Assembly: GCF_019052365.1 (NCBI RefSeq)
Contig: NZ_JAHQUY010000029.1
Span: 1-40,111 of the forward strand
Direction of reading: 5' to 3'
DNA: 40,111 nt
From: Leyella stercorea
Lineage (GTDB): Bacteria; Bacteroidota; Bacteroidia; Bacteroidales; Bacteroidaceae
A program made the translations under genes and the position numbers. The notes beneath the pieces were generated by a model, which did not search any database, had not been told where the DNA came from, and saw nothing but the letters and a program-made list of their open reading frames with translations. How positions within the stretch are numbered: position 1 is the stretch's first letter; each line of letters opens with the position of its first letter. Positions 8,417-16,797 of this stretch are shown here, piece after piece.

Positions 8417-9196
8417 TTACTCAGCAGCCTCAGCCTCTTCCTTGCGAGCCTTGCGGGGAGCCTTGCCCTCCTTCTGCTCAGCAGCTGCCTTCTCGTCAGC
8501 CTTCTCTACCTTGCGCTCCTCAAGACCTTCTGCGATAGCACCGCAGCAAGCAGAGAGAACTACGTCGATAGAATCCTTAGCGTCGTCGTTAGCCGGGATG
8601 ATGTAGTCGATGTTGCGCGGGTCAGAGTTGGTGTCGACCATAGCGAACACAGGGATACCGAGGCGGTTAGCCTCGCGCACTGCGATGTTCTCCTTCATCA
8701 CGTCGACAACGAACAAAGCGCTCGGAAGGCGTGTCAAGTCAGCGATAGAACCGAGGTTCTTCTCCAGCTTAGCGCGCTGACGTGTCACCTGCAGAAGCTC
8801 ACGCTTAGAGAGCTTAGAGAATGTACCGTCGTTCATGAGCTTGTCGATGTTCGCCATTTTCTTAACAGCCTTGCGGATTGTCGGGAAGTTGGTGAGCATA
8901 CCGCCCGGCCAACGCTCGATAACGTAAGGCATGTTTACGCTCGCTGCCTTCTCAGCAACTACGTCCTTAGCTTGTTTTTTAGTAGCGACGAACAGGATCT
9001 TCTTGCCTGACTTTGCAATCTGCTTGAGAGCCTCAGCAGCCTCGTCAACCTTAGCTACTGTCTTGTGCAGATCGATGATATGAATACCATTGCGCTCCAT
9101 GAAGATGTACGGAGCCATTGCCGGATTCCACTTACGACGGAGGTGGCCAAAGTGACAGCCTGCCTCTAACAACTGGTCAAAATTAGTTCTTGACAT
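8417..9196 (-). CDS. rpsB: 30S ribosomal protein S2
   Basis: S2 binds the 30S neck late in assembly and is needed for S1 docking. The 259-residue protein opens MSRTNFDQLLEAGCHFGHL, with the family signature GHLRRKWNPAMAPYIF. The ATKKQAKDVV and RWPGGMLTNFPTIRK motifs follow, then the FVVDVMKENIAVREANRLGI block. A charged Ala/Glu/Lys-rich tail of about 30 residues extends beyond the core, as is common in Bacteroidetes. It is third in rplM-rpsI-rpsB-tsf, preceded by a 167-nt gap long enough for a leader and followed by a 129-nt gap with a hairpin. Confidence 0.98.
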   Translation of the reverse strand: MSRTNFDQLLEAGCHFGHLRRKWNPAMAPYIFMERNGIHIIDLHKTVAKVDEAAEALKQIAKSGKKILFVATKKQAKDVVAEKAASVNMPYVIERWPGGMLTNFPTIRKAVKKMANIDKLMNDGTFSKLSKRELLQVTRQRAKLEKNLGSIADLTRLPSALFVVDVMKENIAVREANRLGIPVFAMVDTNSDPRNIDYIIPANDDAKDSIDVVLSACCGAIAEGLEERKVEKADEKAAAEQKEGKAPRKARKEEAEAAE

Positions 9197-9363
9197 TTTC
9201 TTTGTTTGTTAAAATTGTTTACTTTCCTTTGAGTTGAATTGAACCAGCCCACGAGTAACGAGTATATATCGGTCTCGCGAGTTTGGATGCTAAACGTTGT
9301 CCGGAGCATTCTAAGCCACTGCTTCAGGCAGCAGCATAGAAAGACACCAAGACAGTTTTGATA
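9197..9363 (-). other. rpsI-rpsB intercistronic region, possible leader
   Basis: This 167-nt gap is unusually long for a tight ribosomal operon. It has only a small stem (CTGC 9319-9322 with GCAG 9328-9331) and a GC-rich middle that I cannot fold convincingly by eye. No TAnnTTTG match is seen. It may be an S2 autoregulatory leader, but this is inferred from position only. Confidence 0.35.
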
Positions 9364-9750
9364 TTAACGCTTGCTGAACTGGAAGCGACGGCGTGCCTTC
9401 GGCTGACCCGGCTTCTTACGCTCAACCTCACGAGCGTCGCGTGTGAGGAAGCCCTGAACCTTGAGAGTCTTCTTGTCCTCAGCGTTAACCTTAACGAGTG
9501 CGCGAGCGATAGCGAGGCGGAGAGCCTGGCTCTGACCTGTGAAGCCGCCACCATCGAGGTTTACCTTGATGTCATATTTCTCTTCCACACCGAGCAGGAG
9601 CAGCGGCTGCTTAACAACGTACTGCAGAATTGCTGACGGGAAATACTTTGTGAGTTCTTCCTTATTGATAGTGATCTTACCTGTGCCCTCTGTGAGATAT
9701 ACACGAGCTACGGCACTCTTACGGCGACCAATTGCATTAATCATTTCCAT
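9364..9750 (-). CDS. rpsI: 30S ribosomal protein S9
   Basis: S9 sits on the 30S head with its C-terminal tail reaching the P-site tRNA. The 128-residue protein has the family start (NAIGRRKSAVARVYL), the GGGFTGQSQALRLAIARALV signature and the basic C-terminus KARRRFQFSKR that ends in the invariant KR. It follows rplM by 10 nt and they are surely co-transcribed. The start at MEMINAIGRRK is the only one that preserves the N-terminal strand. Confidence 0.98.
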   Translation of the reverse strand: MEMINAIGRRKSAVARVYLTEGTGKITINKEELTKYFPSAILQYVVKQPLLLLGVEEKYDIKVNLDGGGFTGQSQALRLAIARALVKVNAEDKKTLKVQGFLTRDAREVERKKPGQPKARRRFQFSKR

Positions 9751-9760
9751 GTCTTATGCT

Positions 9761-10222
9761 TTATTTATACTGGTTAATATCGATAGCCTTCGGCTGCTGT
9801 GCCTCGTGCTTGTGCTCTGTACCGTCATAGATATAGAGGTTGTCGAGAAGACGACGACCGAGCGGACCCTTCGGGAGCATACCCTTCACAGCGTGACGGA
9901 TAATCTTGTCCATACCGTCCGGACGCTTGCGGAGCTCTGCCGGAGTGTTGAAGCGCTGTCCACCAGGATAGCCAGTATAACGTGTGTAGACCTTGTCAGT
10001 TTCCTTCTTACCTGTGAAAACTGCCTTAGCAGCGTTGATGATGATAACGTTGTCACCGCAGTCTACGTGCGGAGTGAAAGTTGGCTTGTACTTTCCGCGG
10101 ATGAGCTTTGCTACCTTAGAGCAGAGACGACCTACAACCTGGTCTGTGGCATCAATAACCACCCACTCCTTCTTAGCTGTTTCCTTGTTTACGGAAATAG
10201 TCTTGTAACTTAAAGTGTTCAT
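9761..10222 (-). CDS. rplM: 50S ribosomal protein L13
   Basis: L13 is an early-assembly 50S protein. The frame is open 20 codons further upstream, but the start is placed at 10222 (MNTLSYKTISVNKETAKKEW) because that matches the usual Bacteroidetes N-terminus, and the extension lies in the leader region. The 153-residue product has WVVIDATDQVVGRLCSKVAK, the HVDCGDNVIIINA block and KMLPKGPLGR-like residues (GMLPKGPLGRRLLDNLYIY). It is the first gene of the rplM-rpsI-rpsB-tsf operon. A promoter lies about 145 nt upstream, leaving a structured 5' leader. Confidence 0.98.
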   Translation of the reverse strand: MNTLSYKTISVNKETAKKEWVVIDATDQVVGRLCSKVAKLIRGKYKPTFTPHVDCGDNVIIINAAKAVFTGKKETDKVYTRYTGYPGGQRFNTPAELRKRPDGMDKIIRHAVKGMLPKGPLGRRLLDNLYIYDGTEHKHEAQQPKAIDINQYK

Positions 10223-10261
10223 TTTTTTAATTAAAAATATTACTACTAAAAAACATTTATT

Positions 10262-10363
10262 TTTCTTGCACGAGCGATTCACTAACCACGCCGCCTGGCC
10301 TTTTCGGCAAGCGCTATTAACACCCTCATGCAGGGGACTCTAAGTGTATCCCCGAATAATCGG
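10262..10363 (-). promoter_or_regulatory. Structured 5' leader of the rplM operon
   Basis: On the minus strand CGATT (10358-10362) near the transcript start can pair with AATCG (10275-10279), enclosing at least two hairpins. One is GGGGA/TCCCC (10349-10353 with 10333-10337) and the other is a GCC/GGC stem near 10298-10308. A closed multibranch leader of this kind is typical of ribosomal-protein autoregulation. L13 leaders have, I believe, been proposed in Bacteroidia, but I cannot check identity here. Confidence 0.55.
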
Positions 10364-10367
10364 TCTG

Positions 10368-10375
10368 CAAAATTA
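10368..10375 (-). promoter_or_regulatory. -7 element of the rplM operon promoter
   Basis: TAATTTTG on the minus strand fits TAnnTTTG exactly. Transcription would begin near 10362, giving about 140 nt of untranslated leader before rplM. Confidence 0.7.
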
Positions 10376-10474
10376 CACATTTTTTATTATATAAAAGAGA
10401 CATACAGCAAGCATCGGCGAATATTTAGAATTATTTAACAAGCACAAAAGTTTCGTTTTCTCCGTTTTTTACTG

Positions 10475-10482
10475 TACTTTTG
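10475..10482 (+). promoter_or_regulatory. -7 element of the ridA promoter
   Basis: TACTTTTG matches TAnnTTTG, but no clear TTTG lies 19-21 nt upstream. If used, the transcript would start near 10489 and the cluster of REP-like repeats at 10497-10671 would lie wholly in the ridA 5' UTR (about 245 nt). Confidence 0.55.
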
Positions 10483-10496
10483 CAGCAGGAAGAAGT

Positions 10497-10671
10497 AGGG
10501 GGTGCAATTGCAGGGGATGTACTTGCAGGGGGTGCACTTGTCTCAAGTGCACCAACCAAGCAAGAACTGCACCAGCCAAGCTATACTGCACCAACCAAAC
10601 TACACTATACATCCTTCTTTGTTGGTGCACTTGAGACAAGTGCACCCCCTAAGGAGACAAGTGCACCCTCT
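10497..10671. repeat. REP-like cluster upstream of ridA
   Basis: A full reverse copy (10527-10560) and a full forward copy (10622-10650) face each other head to head. Both have arms GTGCACTTG-type. Between and around them lie half copies, for example ACTGCACCAGCCAAG near 10566, TGCACCAACCAA near 10588 and GACAAGTGCACCC near 10656. The arrangement is like the paired REP units called BIMEs. Confidence 0.85.
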
Positions 10672-10734
10672 ACTACACCCCACCTCTCTAAAATCAAAAT
10701 AAGACAAACAATAACATTTTAAACCCAAAAGACT

Positions 10735-11112
10735 ATGAACAAACAGATTAACACAGAGAAAGCACCGGCAGCTATCGGCCCGTATTCACAGGCAGTAGAG
10801 GCTAACGGCATGGTATTCGCATCGGGCCAGTTGCCTATCGACCCTGCAACAGGCGCATTCGCAGAGGGCGGCGTAAAGGAACAGACACGCCAGTCGCTCA
10901 CCAACGCAAAGCACATCCTCGAGGAAGCAGGCACCGACCTGCAGCACGTGGTTAAGACAACGGTGTTCCTCAGCGACATGGCCGACTTCGCTGCCATGAA
11001 CGAGGTTTACGCCGAGTTCTTCTCTCAGCCGTTCCCGGCTCGCTCTGCAGTTGCAGTGAAGACTCTGCCGAAGAACGCTCTGGTTGAGGTGGAGTGCATC
11101 GCAGTTAAGTAA
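10735..11112 (+). CDS. ridA: RidA family reactive intermediate/imine deaminase
   Basis: RidA hydrolyses reactive enamine/imine intermediates such as 2-aminoacrylate released by PLP enzymes and so protects PLP-dependent metabolism. The 125-residue protein has the family pattern: AAIGPYSQAV at the N-terminus, VFASGQLPIDP, LEEAGTDLQHVVKTTVFL, and the active-site region FPARSAVAVKTLPKNALVEVE. The carboxylate-binding R103 and acidic E118/E120 are present. One of the few plus-strand genes, it is monocistronic and bounded on both sides by REP-like clusters, and its long 5' UTR would carry several of them. Confidence 0.94.
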   Translation: MNKQINTEKAPAAIGPYSQAVEANGMVFASGQLPIDPATGAFAEGGVKEQTRQSLTNAKHILEEAGTDLQHVVKTTVFLSDMADFAAMNEVYAEFFSQPFPARSAVAVKTLPKNALVEVECIAVK

Positions 11113-11144
11113 ATTGCAGCGAACATCCACAGGAGAGTATCCCC

Positions 11145-11264
11145 AGGGGGTGCACTTGTCTCAAGTGCACCAACCAAGAAGTGCACCCCCTACAACTGCA
11201 CCAATAGCTTGGTTGGTGCAGCAGAGACTGCAGCACCCCCTATGAACGAGACTGCTGCACCCCA
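11145..11264. repeat. REP-like cluster downstream of ridA
   Basis: A reverse copy (11145-11178) and a forward copy (11212-11241) form a head-to-head pair. Half copies AAGTGCACCCCCT (near 11179) and GACTGCTGCACCCC (near 11250) lie around them. The forward copy has arms GTGCAGCAG/CTGCAGCAC with one mismatch, the weakest pairing in the window. Confidence 0.8.
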
Positions 11265-11316
11265 TATGGGCATCTGCGTATTCTATGTAAGAACAATCAC
11301 AAACAAAATTTAGTTT

Positions 11317-11439
11317 GCGAAAAAAATCTACCATATCTACCAGCAGCAACATAACCTATTGGCTTTCAGCAAGACAAAGGCTGGCAGATTTCCGATTTTT
11401 CAATTAAGCTACCAGGATATCTACCAGCCCATCTGCCAG
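11317..11439 (+). repeat. Second structured intergenic element, copy 1
   Basis: About 120 bp that align over most of their length with the reverse complement of 21551-21664. Shared blocks are AAAAAATCTACCATATCT, AAAGGCTGGMAGATT and ATCTWCCAGCC. Here CTGGCAGAT (11381-11389) pairs with ATCTGCCAG (11431-11439), while the other copy pairs CTGGAAGAT with ATCTTCCAG: a compensated change. It sits between the convergent ends of ridA and the PPDK_N gene. No coding potential is apparent. A separate 16-bp palindrome, GTTTTCAATTGAAAAC, lies at 11439-11454. Confidence 0.7.
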
Positions 11440-11473
11440 TTTTCAATTGAAAACACGCATAATCACCGCTTTA

Positions 11474-14425
11474 TCATATAGCGACAACCACTCCCTCGCC
11501 TTTCTTTCCGTCCATCATTATTCTTAGTCCTTTCTCGAAGCGCACCACACGCACGTGTTCTGTCTCCTCCACAGCCGGCATTGCGTCGAGCGCTGCCTTG
11601 TGAAAACAACCATCGTTGCGGTTCTCGTCGATGGTGAAGTAGCCCACGCCGAACGAAGTGAGATTCTGGAAGAAGTGCGTGCCCTGACTCGGGTCTACGC
11701 GATAGTTTTTCAGCGCCACCTCAACGATGACGCGCGCTGCCGAAATATGCGGCCACTTCACAGGTATGCCCAACCAAGAGTCGCTCGAACCCCAGCGGCC
11801 CGGACCTACAAGCACGTAGTTTGTGCCGCGGTCGAGATATTCCTTGTTCAGTTTTTCTATTTCGCGTGCTATCGTCGGGTTGTCGGCAGCCGAGAATCGG
11901 TCGTCGGTCTTCACGTACACCACGTCGGTCACGTCTTCGGTCACGCCATGCCCGAGCGAGTTGTGCGAGCGCAACAGGCAGTCGGCATCGGGTATCGCCG
12001 CGAGGTCCTCGTCGAGCATCTGCTTCTGATCGACAATTGGGCGAATCTGCAGCAGGTAGAGCGAACCGGTGCGGTCGGCGTTGAGATTGCATGCAAACTC
12101 AATCTCCACGGGTCGGCGCATAGCCTCTGCACCGTAGCGCATCGACATCTGCAGCAGTTCGGGCAGCGGAAACACGTTCTGCTGCAGCACTCCGGCGAAC
12201 GATATCACCTTTCTGCCGCCCTCGTACAGTCCGTCGCGTATCACCTGGTCGTATGGGTCGTAGGTAGATGCGATGAAGTTGAGCGAATTGTCGCGCTCTG
12301 CCTCCTTCACTTTCAGGTTCAGAATGTTGAATCCGTCGTCCACCTTGAAGTCGTTGCCCACGTGGCGCGTGTCGAGAGCGTAGAAGCGCGTCTGTGTCTC
12401 GCGCAGCGCCGTCTCCAGTTCTGAGGTCTGCAGCACCTGGTGCGGATGGTATGGCGACACGCGCAGCGTCTGTCCGCCGTCCACAATATACTTGCCCAAG
12501 CCCAGCGCGAGCGAAGCGATGCCGTCCTCTGCACGCTCGTCGCCTATGGGGTAGTAGTTGAGCGAGCGCAGCACACCCGATATGTTCGGGTAGTAGCGTC
12601 CGTCGTACTGCTTGCCCACCACTTCCTGCAGTATCACTGCCATCTTCTCCTGGTCGATTACGTTGCTCGTGGCTGTCATGTACGCCTTCGAATCGCGATA
12701 GTAGACCGAAGCGTAGACGCCCTTGATAGCGCACGCCAGCATCTCGAGCATGGCGTACTTGTCGTCGAGGTACGGAATCATGTACGTAGAGTAGATACCC
12801 GCGAAGGGCTGGTAGTGGGCGTCCTCGAGCAGCGACGACGAGCGTATGGCTATCGGACTCTTCACGGCTTCGAAGAACGTGAAGAAGTCGGCTATGAGCG
12901 AGTCGGGCAACTGCGCACGCAGGAAGTGGCGCAGTATGTCGTCGTCCGAGGCGTCGCTGAGTGCAATCTGATAGAGGTTGTTCTGCTCCATGAACTGGTC
13001 GAACACGTCGGTGCAGAGCACCACGGTGCGCGGTATCTGCACCTTCGCTCCCTCCAGCGAGTTGAACTCGGGGTGCATCTTTATGATGTTGTCGAGGAAC
13101 GCCAAGCCTCTGCCCTTTCCGCCGAGCGAGCCTTCGCCGATGCGTGCGAAGTGGGAGTAGGCATCGAACTTCATGCGGTCGAACACCGCCACCACGCCGA
13201 TATTCTTCATGTGGCGATACTGCACTATGGCGTCGAAGATAATCTCGCGGTGGGCTGTGATATCCTTCAGTCGCTCCCACGTCACGGTCTTCAGGAACAT
13301 CGACACGGGGAAGATGGCACGCGCCGAGAGCCAACGGCTCATGTGGTTGCGCGAGATATGATAGAGCATCGAGTCGTCGGGAATCTTGAAGATGTTGTCC
13401 TGCAGTTCCTTCAGCGAGTGTATGCGCATTATCTCGGCTTTCGTCTTCGGGTCGCGGAAGATAAAGTCGCCGAAACCGAAGTGCTCCTCCAGAATCTTTC
13501 GCAGGTCGAGCGACATCTTCTTAGAGTTCTTGTCGACGAAGCGGAATCCTTCAGCCTCAGCCTTGGCGCGGTTCTCCGACTCCGAGCTCTCGAGTATGAG
13601 CGGCAGATAGGGGTCGTTCTGCCGTATCTCGCGCATCAGTTTCAAACCCGCCTCGCTGTCCTTCTCGCCGTGTATGGGGAAGCGCACGTCACTTATCACG
13701 CCGAGCACATTGTCCGAGTAGCGTTCGTACAGCGCCATAGCCTCCTCGTAGTTGCGCGCCAGCACCACCTTCGGTCTGCCGCGCATACGCAGCGTTGCCG
13801 AGTGGCGGTTGAGCGCCTCAGTAGCGAAGCGCTTGCTCTGCGCCAGTATGTAGTTGTAGAGGTTGGGCAGTATCGAGCTGTAGAAGCGTATGCTGTCCTC
13901 AACGAGCAGAATCATCTGCACGCCGCCCTCATTGATGTCGTGCTCGAGGTTCATCTTGTCCTCTATCAGCTTGATGATAGAGAGGATAAGATTGGTGTTG
14001 CCGAGCCAACAGAACACATAGTCGAAGATGGAGAGGTCTTCGTTCTCCATGCGTTTCGTGATGCCGTGCGAGAAAGGCGTGAGCACTATGCAGTGCATGT
14101 GCGGAAACTCCGCCTTTATGTCGTGCGCCACGCTGAACGCGTCGTTGTCGGCGTTGCCCGGCATACAGATTACGAGGTCGATGTGCATCGTGCGCAACAC
14201 CTCGCGCGCCTCCTCCGTAGTGCTCACCTGTGTAAACGTAGGCGGATAGCGCAGACCGAGCTCCACATACTCGTTGTATATCTTCTCCTCAACGCGTCCG
14301 TCGTCCTCGAGCATGAACGCGTCGTACGGGTTTGCCACGATGAGCACATTGTATATGCGACGCATCATCAGATTGACGAACGTCACGTCTTTCAGGTAGA
14401 ACTTCTGATATTCCTGTGGTACCAT
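11474..14425 (-). CDS. Receiver-receiver-PPDK_N (ATP-grasp) protein
   Basis: A 983-residue protein annotated in relatives as a PEP/pyruvate-binding domain protein. Residues about 24-155 look like a degenerate receiver domain (YNVLIVANPYDAF). Residues about 170-310 look like an intact receiver: acidic pair E176-D177 (LLVEDS), phosphoacceptor D246 (GVISDVRFP), Ser pair near 280 and K299 (FVDKN). From about 425 to 830 lies an ATP-grasp domain of the pyruvate phosphate dikinase/PEP synthase N-terminal type, with GEGSLGGKGRGLAFL and IAIRSSSLLEDAHYQPFAGI. The swivelling His domain (GGxxxHA) and the PEP-binding barrel of PPDK are absent, so it cannot run the classical reaction alone. The substrate and the partner histidine kinase are unknown. 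It follows the prolyl oligopeptidase by 68 nt and may be co-transcribed. Confidence 0.82.
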   Translation of the reverse strand: MVPQEYQKFYLKDVTFVNLMMRRIYNVLIVANPYDAFMLEDDGRVEEKIYNEYVELGLRYPPTFTQVSTTEEAREVLRTMHIDLVICMPGNADNDAFSVAHDIKAEFPHMHCIVLTPFSHGITKRMENEDLSIFDYVFCWLGNTNLILSIIKLIEDKMNLEHDINEGGVQMILLVEDSIRFYSSILPNLYNYILAQSKRFATEALNRHSATLRMRGRPKVVLARNYEEAMALYERYSDNVLGVISDVRFPIHGEKDSEAGLKLMREIRQNDPYLPLILESSESENRAKAEAEGFRFVDKNSKKMSLDLRKILEEHFGFGDFIFRDPKTKAEIMRIHSLKELQDNIFKIPDDSMLYHISRNHMSRWLSARAIFPVSMFLKTVTWERLKDITAHREIIFDAIVQYRHMKNIGVVAVFDRMKFDAYSHFARIGEGSLGGKGRGLAFLDNIIKMHPEFNSLEGAKVQIPRTVVLCTDVFDQFMEQNNLYQIALSDASDDDILRHFLRAQLPDSLIADFFTFFEAVKSPIAIRSSSLLEDAHYQPFAGIYSTYMIPYLDDKYAMLEMLACAIKGVYASVYYRDSKAYMTATSNVIDQEKMAVILQEVVGKQYDGRYYPNISGVLRSLNYYPIGDERAEDGIASLALGLGKYIVDGGQTLRVSPYHPHQVLQTSELETALRETQTRFYALDTRHVGNDFKVDDGFNILNLKVKEAERDNSLNFIASTYDPYDQVIRDGLYEGGRKVISFAGVLQQNVFPLPELLQMSMRYGAEAMRRPVEIEFACNLNADRTGSLYLLQIRPIVDQKQMLDEDLAAIPDADCLLRSHNSLGHGVTEDVTDVVYVKTDDRFSAADNPTIAREIEKLNKEYLDRGTNYVLVGPGRWGSSDSWLGIPVKWPHISAARVIVEVALKNYRVDPSQGTHFFQNLTSFGVGYFTIDENRNDGCFHKAALDAMPAVEETEHVRVVRFEKGLRIMMDGKKGEGVVVAI

Positions 14426-14493
14426 ATTCTGCTTCTTCTCTCTGTTTGTTCTTTATGCCCCGTGGGGCTGTTCTCTCTTGCCTTATTCCATGA

Positions 14494-16611
14494 TTATTTC
14501 TTCACACCCATGTTCCACAGCGTGAAGCTGATGGCGTCGGCTGTCTCTTCGAGTCGCTTTGCCAGCGGTTTGCCTCCGCCGTGTCCGGCGTTCACGCCGA
14601 TGCTGATGAGCACCGGAGCCGTGCCGCCCTGACACTCCTGCAGGCGTGCAGCGAACTTGAACGAATGGGCTGGCACCACGCGGTCGTCGTGGTCGGCTGT
14701 GGTGACGAGCGTAGCCGGATAATGCACGCCGGGCTTCAGCGTGTGAAGCGGCGAGTAAGCCTTCAGATAGTCGAACATCTCCTTCGAATCATCAGATGTG
14801 CCGTAGTCGGGCGCCCAGTTCCAACCGATGGTGAACTTATGATAGCGCAGCATATCCATAACGCCTACTGCGGGCAGACAAACGCGGAAGAGGTCGGGGC
14901 GCTGCGTCATACAGGCTCCGACGAGGAGTCCTCCGTTGCTTCCGCCCTGTATGGCGAGATAGTTCTTTGAGGTGTAGCCTTTATTAATAAGGTATTCGGC
15001 TGCCGAGATGAAGTCGTCGAACACGTTCTGCTTCTGCAGCTTCGTGCCTGCCACGTGCCATTGCTCGCCATACTCGCCACCGCCGCGCAACACGGCGTGA
15101 ACGTATACGCCGCCGCGCTCCATAAACGGAATCATGCTTGAAAGGAAGTAGGGCTTGTACGTCACGTTGAAGCCGCCGTAGCCGTAGAGTAGCAGCGGAT
15201 TCTTGCCGTTGAGCTTTATGCCTTTCTTGTGCGTCACGAAGAGCGGAGCGCGTGTGCCGTCCTTCGAGGTGTAGAAAAGCATCTCCGTAACGTAGTCCTG
15301 CGTGCGGAACGAGAGCTTCGGTGCAGACAGCAGCGTGCTCTTCGCTGTAATATCGTAGCTGTAGATGGCGCCCGGCGTGGTGTACGACGTGAACGAGTAG
15401 AAGAGTTCCTTCTGTCCGCGTGCGCCGCTCACGGATGTGGTGCCGAACGTGGGCAGCGCAATCTCGCTGAGTCGGTTGCCGTCGGTGTCGTAAACGTAAA
15501 GCTGGTTGCAGTTGTCCTTGGCGTACTGCAGTATCATGCGGTTGTCGGCGGTGAACGTAACGTCCTCAAGCACGCTCTCGCCCTCGCCCACCAGCTCTTT
15601 CCAGTCGGCGTAGCCTGGGTTGCTCACGTCTGCCACCATGAGTCGGTACTTCGGTGCACCGGCGTTTGTGAGTATGTACATACGGTTGCCGACGGTCTCC
15701 ACAGGCGAGTAGATATAGCGCGAGTCGGAGCACATCTGTATGAACTGTGCGTCTGCCTGCGTCATATCGCGCACGTAGAGGTTGTTGCCGTTGTCCATGC
15801 CAGCCTCGGTGAGGTACATCACGGTCTCCTCCTTGTTCACGCTCACCTCGTAGAAGCGCAGCGGCTGCGACGGGTTCTGATAGAACAGGCGGTCGTCGCT
15901 CTGCGGCGTGCCTATGCGGTGGTAGTATATCTTCTGCACGGCGTTCTTGGCTGATGTCTCCTTGCCTTTCTCGGGCGCGTCGTAGGCACTGTAGTAGAAG
16001 CCGTCGCCCACCCATGTGGCTTTCGTGAACTTCGCCCACACGATGTGGTCGTCGAGTGTCTTGCCTGTCGCCACGTCCTTCACGTATATCTCCTCCCAGT
16101 CCGATCCGTTGCGCGAGATGACATACGCCATGTACTTGCCGTCGTGCGAGAACGTGGTGCTCTTCAGTGCCACCGTGCCGTCGGTGCTCAGCGTGTTAGG
16201 GTCGAGCCACACGCGCCACTCGCTGACGGGAGCATCGTAGCGATCCATCTGGTAGAGCACCGACTGATTCTGCAGTCCGTCGTTGCGGTAGGCGTACCAC
16301 TTGCCGCCGCGCTCGAATGCCATGCCGCGCTTCTCGTAGTTCACGGTTTCCTTCAGGCGCTTCAGTATCGCCTTGCGCATAGGTATATTGTCGAGATATT
16401 TGCGGCTGACGAGGTTTTCCTCTCTCACCCACTCTGCCGTGGCTGCGCTCGTGTCGTTCTCCAACCAACGGTACGGGTCTGCCACCTTCTCTCCGAAGTA
16501 CTCGTCAACGGTGTTGTCCTTCGCCGTTGCCGGATATTTCAACTGTGCCACAGCGTCGGTTGTCGACAGCAGGGCTGCTGCTGTAAGCGTTAGAATTACT
16601 GTTTTGTTCAT
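14494..16611 (-). CDS. Prolyl oligopeptidase family serine peptidase (S9A)
   Basis: Cleaves short proline-containing peptides after Pro. The 705-residue protein has a signal peptide (MNKTVILTLTAAALLSTTDA, cut near VAQ), so it is exported, probably to the periplasm. The N-terminal seven-bladed propeller spans about 80-430 and includes DPYRWLEN at its edge. The alpha/beta hydrolase domain follows, with nucleophile S558 in GGSNGG, the acid in DHDDRVVP (642-643) and H677 in NAGHGGGK. Length and motifs are those of prolyl endopeptidase. A good promoter lies 85 nt upstream, and the PPDK_N gene follows at 68 nt with a small GCCCC/GGGGC stem in the gap. Confidence 0.94.
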   Translation of the reverse strand: MNKTVILTLTAAALLSTTDAVAQLKYPATAKDNTVDEYFGEKVADPYRWLENDTSAATAEWVREENLVSRKYLDNIPMRKAILKRLKETVNYEKRGMAFERGGKWYAYRNDGLQNQSVLYQMDRYDAPVSEWRVWLDPNTLSTDGTVALKSTTFSHDGKYMAYVISRNGSDWEEIYVKDVATGKTLDDHIVWAKFTKATWVGDGFYYSAYDAPEKGKETSAKNAVQKIYYHRIGTPQSDDRLFYQNPSQPLRFYEVSVNKEETVMYLTEAGMDNGNNLYVRDMTQADAQFIQMCSDSRYIYSPVETVGNRMYILTNAGAPKYRLMVADVSNPGYADWKELVGEGESVLEDVTFTADNRMILQYAKDNCNQLYVYDTDGNRLSEIALPTFGTTSVSGARGQKELFYSFTSYTTPGAIYSYDITAKSTLLSAPKLSFRTQDYVTEMLFYTSKDGTRAPLFVTHKKGIKLNGKNPLLLYGYGGFNVTYKPYFLSSMIPFMERGGVYVHAVLRGGGEYGEQWHVAGTKLQKQNVFDDFISAAEYLINKGYTSKNYLAIQGGSNGGLLVGACMTQRPDLFRVCLPAVGVMDMLRYHKFTIGWNWAPDYGTSDDSKEMFDYLKAYSPLHTLKPGVHYPATLVTTADHDDRVVPAHSFKFAARLQECQGGTAPVLISIGVNAGHGGGKPLAKRLEETADAISFTLWNMGVKK

Positions 16612-16696
16612 AGTCTTTGCTTTTGCTTCGGGCTTGCTGAAGATGTCTTCAACATGGTGCCCCTATTGATAGCTGTTCTATTAGGGTTTATTCTGC

Positions 16697-16728
16697 AAAA
16701 CTACACTTTTGCGGTGAGAAAAACAAAC
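16697..16728 (-). promoter_or_regulatory. Promoter of the prolyl oligopeptidase gene
   Basis: Minus-strand TTTG (16725-16728), 20-nt spacer, TAGTTTTG (16697-16704): an exact fit to the Bacteroidetes sigma consensus. Start near 16690. Confidence 0.8.
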
Positions 16729-16746
16729 AAATGCGCAGTTTTGCTA

Positions 16747-16782
16747 CTAAAAAAGGCGCAACCCGTACGGTTGCGCCTTTTA
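16747..16782. terminator. Bidirectional intrinsic terminator
   Basis: Stem AAAGGCGCAACC with GGTTGCGCCTTT and a 5-nt loop, with a T run on both strands. On the minus strand it would end the GH85-like transcript about 190 nt after its stop codon. Confidence 0.8.
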
Positions 16783-16797
16783 TTGTTGTTTAGAGTA

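Noticed and set aside
12440..14632. Long open frame (730 codons) antisense to the PPDK_N gene
   Set aside because: Shadow of a strongly supported gene, Arg/Val/His-rich composition with no motif.
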